A DNA stretch of 64,000 bases from assembly GCA_018398815.1 (NCBI GenBank), contig JAFLJL010014879.1:53792-117791 (forward strand), written 5' to 3'. Origin of the DNA: Conus ventricosus (Eukaryota > Mollusca > Gastropoda > Neogastropoda > Conidae). The translations under genes and the position numbers were made by a program. Shown in pieces: positions 49,501-57,924 of this stretch. Under the pieces are notes generated by a model, which saw only the letters and a program-made list of their open reading frames with translations, was not told the origin of the DNA and ran no database searches. Position 1 is the first letter of the stretch. Every line of letters starts with the position of its first letter.

Positions 49501-50244
49501 AGAAAATGAAAATAGAATGCTGAGTTCCGAAGAAATTCTGGAAAGAGTAGTACAAAACAGAGGAAATGTTCTTTTTGAATATAATGCTTTAATAAACTCA
49601 ATACCTGCATCCTGGAAAAACTGGATACGTGAAAATCCTTGCCAAGAAGGGATACAGAATTACTTTGATTACAGGGTCTACTGTATAAAGCCAAAACATA
49701 TAAGGAAAATATTAACCGATAAAGGAAATACAACTGAAGACTTAAAGACGTGTGCTCATGGGTTTTGGCTTAGAAATCTGAACTTTGAAATAGACAAGGA
49801 TTCATGGCTAATGGCACATGCTGCTACGAAAGAAACCAGATTAAGAGAGCTGCAGTGGAAAATTGTTCATAATATATACCCAACAAATATTTTGTTACAT
49901 AAAATGAAATTGGCAGAGGATAGTAACTGTTCCGTTTGTAGAACTGAAGTAGATTACATAGAGCACTTCTTTTTCAAATGTCCCCTGTGAAAGCATTTTG
50001 GAAGAAAATGGAAAGTTATGTTCATGGTCAGACAGGTATCCGCATAAATTTAGATCTTTTTGACATTCTGTTTGGAGTCAAGATAACTACCTGTGGAAAC
50101 GATATCAATAATCAAAACATAATAAACCACACGATCTTAATCGGGAAAATGTGTGTTAGTATACAAAAGAAAACAAACGCAAATACACCATTACATATAC
50201 TATTTGAACAACACGTGCAGTTTAGAGTATTGAAAACCAGATGA
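46507..50244 (+). pseudogene. LINE ORF2: APE endonuclease plus reverse transcriptase
   Basis: Starts MNRLRVLSLNTRGLKN. Endonuclease (46,507-47,290): N in LSLNTRG, E in CLQETHI, VNVYAPN, MGDFN and the final TDHRAI. After frameshifts near 47,295, 47,522, 47,818 and 47,990, the reverse transcriptase continues (47,784-49,269): GSAPGSDGLTTEF, NWRPITLTN, motif A LALDYQKAFDS, motif B GIRQGCPFSPLA, motif C QLADDTTLF and motif D KTKAMRLG. Another break falls near 49,270. The C-terminal part (49,376-49,990) ends in a C-x2-C...H-x4-C finger (CSVCRTEVDYIEHFFFKC), and a last frame runs to 50,244. Key catalytic residues are all present, so the insertion may be recent, with some breaks due to read errors. 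It nicks target DNA and copies element RNA into the chromosome. Confidence 0.85.
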
Positions 50245-50317
50245 CACCCTCGACATATCTAGAAGTCGGTACAGAAATACTGTATTAGACGGGTATTAAA
50301 TATTTTATAGGCTGCAG

Positions 50318-50548
50318 ATATATATATGTATGTGTGTGTATATGTATGTGTATGTATGTATGTATATGTATGTGTATGTGTATGTATGTATGTATATGTG
50401 TATATATATATATATGTGTGTATATATGTGTATATATATGTGTGTGTATATGTATATGTACATATGTGTATGTGTGTGTATATGTATATGTGTGTGTATA
50501 TGTGTATGTATGTGTGTATGTGTATGTATATATATATATTGTATAGTG

Positions 50549-50632
<84 letters not shown>
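50318..50632. repeat. TATG/TA microsatellite in the LINE 3' UTR
   Basis: TGTATATG-type repeats (50,318-50,530) followed by an almost pure TA run (50,545-50,632). Tyr/Ile/Val/Cys frames are artefacts. Confidence 0.95.
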
Positions 50633-50875
50633 TTTATGAAATTAAAATGAATCTGGACAGGGGCACTCGCGCCTGTCTGTCTATCCCTCTATTTGCCTGT
50701 TTGTATGTATGTACTGTCTTTCTCTCTCTCAGTTGCTCTATGTATGTGTACTATTTATTCCTTGTGATAGCTGCCTGTTTTTGCTTAAAGAATTAATTGT
50801 GACAAAACGATCATTCCTAACGTCAGTCTTTGCATAACCCACGATTATTTTCCCAAGTACTAAAAGCTCGTCAAA

Positions 50876-50992
50876 GAAGGGAAGGGAGGGGAGTGGGGGA
50901 GAGAGGTGGGCTTGGGGGAGGGGGAGACCGGAGATTTGGGGAAGGGAGGGAGGGTGGGATGGACAGTGGGGAAGAGGGGAAGTGGATACAAA
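50876..50992. other. G-rich tract in the LINE 3' UTR, possible G-quadruplex
   Basis: On the + (sense) strand there are many runs of three to five G with short purine spacers (for example GGGAGGGGAGTGGGGG), enough for several four-run quadruplexes. G-rich quadruplex tracts are known in the 3' UTRs of vertebrate L1 elements. Confidence 0.6.
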
Positions 50993-51459
50993 AAACAAAA
51001 ACAAAAAACAAATACCCAACCTCTCACGCCTATTGTCACGCTTCTTGGCTTTCCTCATGCCTTCCTTGTGGACCCTTTCGTTTCGCTGCAGGCTGGCCGA
51101 TTCGGGGAATAGCCAACTGGTGGGACGATTTGAAACAAACTCTACATACAACTCTATGATGCCGCCTCGTCCGTCTGTCTGTCTGTCTCTGTCTCTCTCT
51201 GTTTGTCTGGCTGTCTGTCTGCCTCTCTCTTTGGGAAAATCGAAAAAAAAAAAGAAAAAGAAAAAGAAAATAATTAAGTATTAAGTCCTTTGTTTCATTT
51301 ATGTTGTTCTCTTTGTATAAGCAGCACATGATCAGTGTGAGAGTGCCAGTACACCACACATTAGAACATTAACAAACCCAGACATTTTGTATCAAACACC
51401 AAAACACTAAAATCAGCAAGACTATGTCCATTTGTAAGAGAACATACAGACTACGCATG

Positions 51460-51740
51460 GTGTGAGAGGGACTGCTTGGAGGAGGGAAAAAAAGGAAAAA
51501 AAGAAAAAAAAAGAAAAAGAAAAAGAAAAAAAAGAAAAAAAAAGAAAGAAACTAGTAGTGGAAATTACTTTTGGTTTTTTTGCTTTTTGTTTTTTTTTGG
51601 CAGATGAAGAGGACAGTGTGAAGCACCAAAAAATGAAGAGGGGATTTCGGCCTTAGGAAAAAAAAAAAAAAAAAAATCACCGCCTTAGGTGCTCCATTGA
51701 TCCGATAACTGATGCCACAAAAAAAAAAAAAAAAAAAATG
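51460..51740. repeat. A-rich LINE tail with poly-A runs
   Basis: AAAG/AAAAAG runs at 51,487-51,552, a T-rich stretch at 51,572-51,600, an A-run at 51,657-51,677 and the terminal A-run at about 51,718-51,738. The last run abuts the right target-site duplication. Confidence 0.8.
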
Positions 51741-51750
51741 AAAAAATAAT

Positions 51751-52646
51751 TTAGTATTCTACAAAGTCTAATCTTTTCTTTCAATATTCAGCTGTGCATC
51801 AATTAATAAAAACAAATGTACATTAAGCGGTTTATCGGCTTCTTTTTCTTTCTCAATTTGAATGTTTACGTCTTTAACCGTTCTCCCACTTCCATGCAAC
51901 TGATTATCCTCTGTTGACCTTAGGTCAATCCATAAACCGTATTTTGATGTTAAATAATCATCAAGCCTAACACTGTGAAGGTGTAGATCTTTAGACGCAA
52001 GGTCTGCTGTTGGACTTCTGCCCTCCCACCCCCAAACAATTTTCTTATTTCGTCAAAATGATGATAAGGTCTAAGTCCGCTAGCATAGATTTGGTTAGGA
52101 CTACCATCAATTGTACATTGTACTTTCGTTATTTTTGGATTAAAAAACTTTTCACTTGCTCTTGCGAATGGTTCTTCATCTTCACACAGCAATAAAATAC
52201 CTTTAAGCGATTTTACTGCGACACTAAGATTAAAATTCCATATAGCGTCTGCCCTGCTTTTAGGGTATGTTGAATGATGACGCACGTTTTCGTAATATAT
52301 TACTAATTGTGACTCATATTGTTGCTCAATCAGCCTTGCTAAATTATCTTTGCTAACAACATCAAACTCTAACGAGATGTCAGAAATGCTGTACTTTGCT
52401 TCGGTGTCTGTTGATCTGATAACACGTTTGTAGTCATTAAAAGTTAGTTCGTATGACAATCTGTCTTTTAATGCCCCTTGAAGGTATGGGGCATGCGCTT
52501 TTAACAACTCAAAATCTAGGGGAATGGAAAAGCGATTTCCATACGCAAAATTTACAGCTAAAGCCTTTTGCTGCTTTTAGCATTTGGGTCGAGTTCGGCG
52601 TTTATTCTAAGTTTTAGTGCTTCTTCATTGCCAATTCCTTGAAACG
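51751..52646 (-). pseudogene. Probable double-jelly-roll major capsid protein, E1 (5' end lost)
   Basis: Homologue of the E2 gene at 61,944-63,208. The start codon and about the first 125 codons are missing: similarity stops at 52,646, exactly where the E2 hairpin begins. The middle ~185 codons (51,950-52,507) are open (ALKDRLSYELTFNDYKRV, EFDVVSKDNLARLIEQQYES) and a frameshift near 51,950 separates the last ~65 codons. The region just inside the break is itself shortened relative to E2 near 52,560-52,620. The LINE ends 18 bases beyond its stop. Confidence 0.7.
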
Positions 52647-52738
52647 AGAGAACGTATAAATACCAATCCTGACTCACTTTCGCCCTCAAACCAGTTTTCG
52701 GGCGAAAGTGACCCAGGATTGGCATTTATACGTTCTCT
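52647..52738. repeat. E2 left-terminal hairpin
   Basis: Arms 52,647-52,685 and 52,700-52,738 are 39 bases each with three mismatches, around a 14-base loop. It begins AGAGAACGTATAAAT and ends in the matching TTCTCT. Shared with the E1 hairpin: AGAGAAC, ATAAAT and a CTGG-x-TCAC-like inner part; the remaining arm bases differ but pair within each copy. Confidence 0.85.
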
Positions 52739-52779
52739 GACAAGTAAGACTTCAATAACCAAAAAATAACGATTATCTA

Positions 52780-52880
52780 CAAACAGACATACTGTGTAGG
52801 ATTATTCTTCCCACAGCAGTGGCTGAACGCATAGAGTACTGTAGGGGAAAAGCATCAGTTGCTGAACACGCCCGACCTAT
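52780..52880. repeat. Iteron-like repeats near E2 terminus
   Basis: Contains ACATACTGTGTAGGATT (also at 35,243 in E1) and then two units related to GGGGAAAAGCAKCAGT and GCTGAACRC. The first unit is shortened relative to E1. Confidence 0.6.
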
Positions 52881-53232
52881 CTAAGGACTTCGCACTATCA
52901 GAATACTGCAGAGACCCGCCATTAGGTTGAAACCTGATCACTTAATTTATGCTAGGGCCTTACGACCGGTGCAGACAAGAGGGCTTCGTTTACACAGAAC
53001 ACAGCACACAGTCAATTAGTTGTCAATGACGACGACACCCAAACAATGCTACATACCTTCTTCACGTCTATGTTGGCAGTATGTGCTTGTTATTTTTCTG
53101 TTGGCGTGTGTACGTTTGGGTGCGTTAACTGTGCTGGTAAACAAACGGGTTAGTTAAAATGGTAAATAAATATTCGAGAGAAAAGATAATCTTACCTGTT
53201 ATTTCCATTCTTCGGCGCGAGTAGGGTTATTT
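52881..53232. other. E2 non-coding stretch beside the variable-slot gene
   Basis: The first ~60 bases (CGCACTATCAGAATACTGC-type) match E1 at about 35,406-35,440. The rest has no recognised gene. On the minus strand a GTAAG donor-like sequence lies at about 53,192-53,196, downstream of the gene B stop, so a spliced C-terminus cannot be excluded. Confidence 0.4.
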
Positions 53233-54025
53233 TTACTTCCAAGCTGGCTTCATGGCGGGATTCTCTTGAAGTGCAGATTTTATTTTGGTGGTGAGAGAGA
53301 TGGCTTCTGAAATTGTTATTGCTAGTTTTGAAAGTTGCTTGTACTTTCCAAACAGGCGTGTAGTTCTCCTCAGTTTATTTATCCATCTGAGAGAATGCTG
53401 CAAGTGGGATTCTACAAAGTTACAAAAATTTCTTCTGTTCAATTCACACAGCCTTTCTAAACCACTTGCCATATGCTAGATAGCTTCTTAGATTTTGATT
53501 TTCCTTCAATTCAAGGATTGTTTGACTTTTGGCGATGATTGTTTCTACTTCTTCAACAGTTTTGCTTTCATCATACTCTGGAATTGCATTCAGTGTGTTT
53601 TCAACTAACAGCCTGTCTTCAACCTTCGAAAATCTTAGTTTTTCTAACAGATTTTTTCCTGATAAGTGTATAAGCTTTTCACGTTTTCTTTTCCGCCTTG
53701 TCTGAAAGACAGCAGCAGGTTGCTTTGGCAACTGATTTTTATGTTCTTTGTTGTAACGTTCTGCCTCTTTAATTCCTCTTTGCTTCAAAACAGATTGCAC
53801 TTCTTTCCAATGTTGTTGAATAGCAGCATAATAGTCAAGGTGCTGTTGAATTCTATTATTGTATTCGTCTATAGGTTCACCAGCGACTTCATCTTCCCAA
53901 TCAATAGTTAAGTCTTCTTCATCATCACTGATCACAATTGTTTCTATTTCTTGGCTAAGTCCTGTTGATTGCTCTGGTTTTATTTCTCTAAGTAAGTCAG
54001 ACTCCTGGGAACTCTCGGATTCCAT
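53233..54025 (-). pseudogene. Variable-slot gene B of E2 (unknown, one frameshift)
   Basis: Starts MESESSQESDLL at 54,025 and stays open for 193 codons to 53,444. The last ~75 codons continue in another frame (53,233-53,472). The N-terminal third is acidic, containing ETIVISDDEEDLTIDW, which resembles a SUMO-interacting motif followed by an acidic patch. A basic cluster TRRKRKREK (likely nuclear localisation signal) sits near residues 110-118. The C-terminal part has EYDESKTVEE, YGKWFRKA and then FCNFVESHLQ with a helical tail, in the same order as gene A of E1, although the genes lie on opposite strands. A nuclear, DNA- or chromatin-associated role would fit; function unknown. Confidence 0.6.
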
Positions 54026-54317
54026 CTAATTGTACACTTTCTATAACAATTTGTAGACACAAAACTTAACCGTCTTCTCCCCACTCGATCAGAGAACACA
54101 CTGTGCTGTTGGCCGCTCTCCAAAACCGGGTGCTGTTGGTTGCGCTCCAAAACAGGGCTTGAAGGGCCCACTTGGGCATTGAGCCAAGCGTCCTAGGCAG
54201 AGGTGGGATAAACAGTTGGACAACGTCACTGTTTGGCAAGCCTTGTCTGGTAATTAGAAACTTGATCCTACATAGAACCCCCCTGTGTGTATGTGCGTGT
54301 GTGATCCAGATCATGCC
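54026..54317. other. E2 spacer upstream of gene B
   Basis: Includes two near-repeats CTCTCCAAAACCGGGTGCTG and GCGCTCCAAAACAGGGCTTG (54,116-54,160) and a TGTGTGTATGTGCGTGTGTG run. This would be the promoter side of gene B. No gene. Confidence 0.4.
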
Positions 54318-54546
54318 CTGAGTCACCCAAGTCCTTAATTAAGTCGCCCAAGTCCTTAATTAAGTTCTTGATCAAGTTACCCCAAGGTTTTAATTAAGTT
54401 GTTAATTAAGTTCTTAATTAAGTCACCTCTCAAGTCATTCACAAGTTCTTAATAAGTTCTTGATCAAGTTCTTACCCAAGTTAACCTAAGATCATAACTA
54501 AGTCATCCTCTAAGTACAGCCAAGTTCTTATTTAAGTTATCTTATA
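54318..54546. repeat. AAGTT-rich degenerate tandem repeats (E2)
   Basis: Counterpart of the E1 tract at 37,140-37,378, with more TTAATTAAGTT modules on its left side. The right half (about 54,480-54,546) is nearly identical to E1, marking the left edge of the shared core. Confidence 0.75.
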
Positions 54547-54565
54547 ATTATCAAAAAAATACAAT

Positions 54566-54796
54566 CTATGTTTTTATCTTAAATAGTAAATGTCTAATAT
54601 AGTACACACACGCCTCAAAAAACGCGTCATCGCTGAGAATATCTTGCTCGGCGTTCTCTGCGCGAGATCGGCCAGCATAGATCTTAATGAGTTCTTACAT
54701 CCTAAGCAACCGCATGATTACATTCTGGTCTATGGAAATGTCTTTTATAGATTCCATGTCTTTATTTATTGACTTTATCATTTTATAATACGCCAT
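54566..54796 (-). pseudogene. Small cysteine-cluster protein (E2 copy, frameshifted)
   Basis: Counterpart of 37,393-37,635. Lost bases near 54,690-54,725 destroy the cysteine cluster and frame; the N- and C-terminal parts (KDISIDQN; FFEACVYYIRHLLFKI) remain recognisable. Confidence 0.6.
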
Positions 54797-54913
54797 GATT
54801 TATTTTTATTAAAAAAATTTAAATTAAGTTCTTAAAATATTATTGCATTATAAATGGATCAAATGATGCTTTGTTGTTGGCGGTTTTTGGCGTGTAGTTG
54901 TCTTTTTCTGTAT

Positions 54914-55140
54914 TTAGCGGTTCAGATTTTTTGATTGCTTTTGTTTCTGTTGCCATTGTGTATATATTTTATAACCGTAATAACTGCCCCCAACAGCAGC
55001 AATGGCGCCAAAAATGGCAACAGTTTTTTAAGTTCAATATTCCATGAAGACTTTGGTGCTGTAGGTCTTGTATCACATGGAGTTTTTTATAGCGGGCATT
55101 GAATCAACTGTTCTGGCGCTGGCGGTGTTATGTTTTCCAT
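54914..55140 (-). pseudogene. Small single-pass membrane protein (E2 copy, frameshifted)
   Basis: Counterpart of 37,753-37,980. Starts MENITPPAPEQL. The membrane helix FGAIAAVGGSYYGYK and a Gln/Lys-rich tail are intact here, but the frame is broken between the start and APKSSWNIELK, with an extra A in the run just before the helix. Confidence 0.5.
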
Positions 55141-55149
55141 GATGAGTTA

Positions 55150-55340
55150 TATTCTGTAACATTATTTTTTGTCTGTTCCACTCTGCTAATTTTTTTCTGC
55201 TTTAAACACGCCCAGGATGAGGATGCTTTTCACTGCCCCACCTGATTCAGTGTTTTCTGATTCTGCTGATTTTCTGGCTTGGTTACTTTCTCCACCTGAT
55301 TCAATGTTTCCTGGTTCTGATGATTTTCCAGCTCGTTCAT
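55150..55340 (-). pseudogene. NQxTLNQ-repeat protein (E2 copy, frameshifted)
   Basis: Counterpart of 37,946-38,158. Starts MNELENHQNQETLNQ at 55,340, with the repeat present twice. The frame breaks near 55,232, before the basic segment. Confidence 0.5.
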
Positions 55341-55805
55341 TTTGAAGGGAAACAAAATCTATATGATTAAAAGTTATTAATCCCATGATTAATGGCGATA
55401 ACAATGTTCCAAATCTGTAGTATAGATCACACCCTAGAGACTCTAATGACTTTGTTAAAACTGGATCTTGCGTTAAATCATACGTAAGATCTTGTTCAGA
55501 ATCAATGGGAGCAAATCTACTGACTAGTTAGTGTACAAACTAAGAGCCGTATTGCCCCACACTTTTTACCATTCTCGACCCCAGCTGCGTTCATACTGTT
55601 ATGATACTTATTAATGTCTTGCGGCGACATCTGTTGAATCTGTTCTATGCTGAATTCAGTTCCGAGAACTGTTTTGTTTTTCCACATGCTGCCAAGAATA
55701 CAGCCTTTCCTTTTTGGGCATAATAGCTTGATCATTAACTTGGTCATTTATAAGTTCAGGAAGGTTTAGGCTGCCTTGTAGCTGTAGCAGATCATCACTG
55801 TTCAT
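55186..55805 (-). pseudogene. Conserved core protein starting MNSDDLL (E2, frameshifted)
   Basis: Counterpart of 38,235-38,625, longer at the C-terminus. From GTEFSIEQIQQMSPQDI (55,517-55,747 frame) it breaks near 55,560-55,600. After about 55,440 it continues into a hydrophobic helix (YYRFGTLLSPLIMGLITF) that E1 lacks because of a small deletion. The last part of this frame overlaps the next gene (start 55,340). Confidence 0.55.
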
Positions 55806-55841
55806 GTTTTTTATTAATTATAATTATTTATTTTCTAAAAA

Positions 55842-56064
55842 ATGAGCACCGAAAAACTGTACTACCTTGTATACCATTCTGCTGTTATTGGAGGTCTAAG
55901 TGTAGGATACTCAATGCTTGGTAAAGCTTGTTAGAATTAAACAGCAGATCTTGGCAAACTAGACTTTGAGGATTCAGCAAGCTAATTGCTATCATTGGCA
56001 GCTCGGTTGCTACGAAAGATTTTCTAGTTAAGCAAGAATAATTCCAGACAGTATAAATATGTAA
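55842..56064 (+). pseudogene. Small hydrophobic 76-residue protein (E2 copy, frameshifted)
   Basis: Counterpart of the intact E1 gene 38,661-38,891. Breaks near 55,860, 55,925 and 55,980, each consistent with a lost base or two. The start codon and the 35-bp divergent AT-rich spacer are conserved. Confidence 0.65.
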
Positions 56065-56086
56065 ATAAAAAATACATTTATAAAAA

Positions 56087-56494
56087 ATGGCTTCACTCGT
56101 AATGATGATAGGTGGCGCTGTGGTGAATGCGCTTGCTTTTAGCGGAAGTAATTTCGCATTTAGTAAACTGCGGGATGACGGCGAGAGAAAAAGACATAAC
56201 AAAGCTATGGAGCAACTAGCAGCTGCACAAGACGCCTATGAAAAGCAGAGACTTGAGCAGTTAGATTTTATTAATGACACACTGAAAAAACAGGGGCATG
56301 CAGCTTACATATTTAAAGATGTTGATCAAGCAATAAAACAATATTATCTAGTAACAGGCAAACCAATCCAGACATTGCCCCCACCAAAATTCAGTGACTT
56401 TTATCAACCATCAGAAAAACAAAAGATGCAAGAAATCGCGTTTATTGCCTTTGGTATGACCGTCGTGTATTTTGTTGCACATAATATTGGCTGA
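56087..56494 (+). CDS. Membrane/coiled-coil protein, 135 residues
   Basis: Intact here and frameshifted in E1. The N-terminal hydrophobic segment (MASLVMMIGGAVVNALAFSG) is a possible membrane anchor. A charged helix (DGERKRHNKAMEQLAAAQDA, about 30-75) is likely a coiled coil. A middle part has PIQTLPPPKFSDFYQPS, and a C-terminal membrane helix (EIAFIAFGMTVVYFVAHNIG, residues 116-135) ends the protein. Two terminal membrane segments around a helical middle suggest a virion membrane or internal structural protein; no family recognised. It sits between the 76-residue membrane protein and the integrase, with 22- and 8-base gaps, on the same strand. Confidence 0.65.
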   Translation: MASLVMMIGGAVVNALAFSGSNFAFSKLRDDGERKRHNKAMEQLAAAQDAYEKQRLEQLDFINDTLKKQGHAAYIFKDVDQAIKQYYLVTGKPIQTLPPPKFSDFYQPSEKQKMQEIAFIAFGMTVVYFVAHNIG

Positions 56495-56502
56495 TATTAT
56501 AA

Positions 56503-57446
56503 ATGAACAAATTTATTATTCGCCCAAAGGATATTGGAAGGGTATCCAGCAATACAAAAGCTAAGCCAAGCGGCAGGTGTCAGTGAACAAACAGCAAAGG
56601 AATGGTTATCTAACAAGCAATTTGGCAAATTTATTTACCAGCGCCTAGACGAATACAGAGACCGCACTTTGTGAACACAACTCCAAACGAGACCCATCAA
56701 ATGGACCTTCTATATTTACCCTCTGATACGATTAGACGAAAAAGATTTAAGTACGCACTCACAGTCATTGACATAGCTTCAAGATATAAAGATGCGGAAC
56801 CATTAACACAAAAGAGTGCTTCTGCTGTTGCTGTTGCCATATCAGCTGATATACCAACGAGGCCCACTAACTTTCCCTCGCATGATTCAAGTCGATGATG
56901 GAAAAGAATTTAAAGGGCAAGTGAATCAATTATTGTTAAAACATAGAGTTACCATTAAAGAGGCATTCCAGGAGTTCACGGATCACAGGCTTTGGTTGAA
57001 AACTTTAACAAACAGTTAGCTGAAAGACTTTTCTCCTACCAGTATCACAGAGAGCTGATTGACAATTCTCGCAACACAGAATGGGTTAGAAGACTGCCTC
57101 AGTTTTGCGCGCAATGAATAATGAAGAATTTAAAGGGCTAAAACCAGTACAAGCAATCAAAAGAAAAACAATAAATGTTGCTGAAGGAGAGTCTTCATCC
57201 AGCAAACTATTGCCGTTTGGTTTGAAAGTAAGGTACCTTTATTTACGGGGGAAGCAGAAGGGGACACTCGCATCAGGGCAACAGATCCAGTTTGGAGTGT
57301 TGATCCATATGAAATAAAAAGAATTGTAAAAATGAATCGCCCGTGTATTATTTACGAGAAACTGACACAACAAAAACATCCGGCTCCTCAAGATCTTTTG
57401 TGAAGGAAGAACTGCAGATAATCCCCCAGACACAGTTCCGCTTTAA
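56503..57446 (+). pseudogene. DDE integrase (E2, multiple frameshifts)
   Basis: Counterpart of E1 39,325-40,273. The core including D of HQMDLLYL is open (56,671-56,898), then shifts near 56,845, carries QVDDGKEF (about 56,888-56,912), and shifts again near 56,960 before the catalytic Glu segment. The C-terminal frame 57,105-57,317 breaks near 57,250 and 57,335. The catalytic D, D and E residues are encoded, but in different frames. Confidence 0.8.
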
Positions 57447-57476
57447 TTAATTTACGTAAATATATTTGAGTTTAAA

Positions 57477-57924
57477 ATGGAAGCTCAGAAGGAAGTGCAG
57501 AACGAAACAAGAATGGTAAAGGAAGAGACCTTGAAAATGATACGGGAATCATTTCAGGCGTGTAATGCTATTAAGGAAACATTTTCGGGGATTAATCAAT
57601 GCATGCTAAATCATCCAGATCACCTACAACTCAAACCCCCAAATTGGGAAAATGAATATCTTGAAATAATAAAAAAAAATTCGAACTCGTCAAGCAAACA
57701 TGAGAAAAGATTTAAATGAATTGGATGAAGCTATGATTGATCTTATAATAAAAGTTGATGAAAAATATAAAAACCCTGTTTATGCGGTCCTCCAGTGCCC
57801 GATTGCATATGAAAACTCTGGATTAACAAATACTCGTTTTGTGTTTGTTCTATCTAACGACTTCTTTGTTACAACTGTTGTGTTGATCTCATGTAGATTA
57901 GATCGTAGTTTTACGTTGTCATGA
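57477..57924 (+). pseudogene. Hydrophilic helical protein (E2 copy, frameshifted)
   Basis: Counterpart of 40,304-40,645. The first 80 codons are open, with one extra A in the run near 57,676. The second frame runs past the E1 stop to 57,924, overlapping the convergent polymerase end (57,780) by about 145 bases. Which C-terminus is real cannot be told. Confidence 0.5.

Larger units (their letters stand above)
44771..51733 (+). mobile_element. Near-full-length L1/Tx1-like LINE inserted in E1
   Basis: About 6.96 kb: 5' UTR (44,771-45,059), ORF1 (45,060-46,225), a TG microsatellite spacer, ORF2 with endonuclease and reverse transcriptase (46,507-50,244), a long 3' UTR and a terminal A-run, all flanked by a 15-16 bp target-site duplication. 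It separates the E1 PTAP-protein gene from the E1 capsid gene; in E2 these are adjacent. ORF1 and ORF2 each have several frameshifts. The clade is inferred from the CCHC-bearing ORF1, the APE-type endonuclease and the LADD reverse transcriptase with a C-terminal cysteine/histidine finger. Confidence 0.85.
35122..52646 (+). mobile_element. Element E1: Polinton/adintovirus-like, right end missing
   Basis: This virus-like DNA element carries an integrase, a family B DNA polymerase, a probable capsid protein and several small genes, in the same order and orientation as E2. Its left end is the hairpin at 35,122-35,218, beginning AGAGAAC. Its right part stops inside the capsid gene at 52,646, where E2 starts. 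About 7 kb of its length (44,771-51,733) is an inserted LINE. Most genes have one or a few frameshifts, and each is intact in part in E1 or E2. Family assignment rests on gene content, as in Mavericks/Polintons and adintoviruses; packaging ATPase and protease genes are not in the window. Confidence 0.8.

Noticed and set aside
47155..49733. Minus-strand frames across LINE ORF2
   Set aside because: Shadows of the reverse transcriptase coding strand.
50326..50650. Tyr/Ile/Val-rich frames
   Set aside because: Encoded by TATG/TA microsatellite in the LINE 3' UTR.
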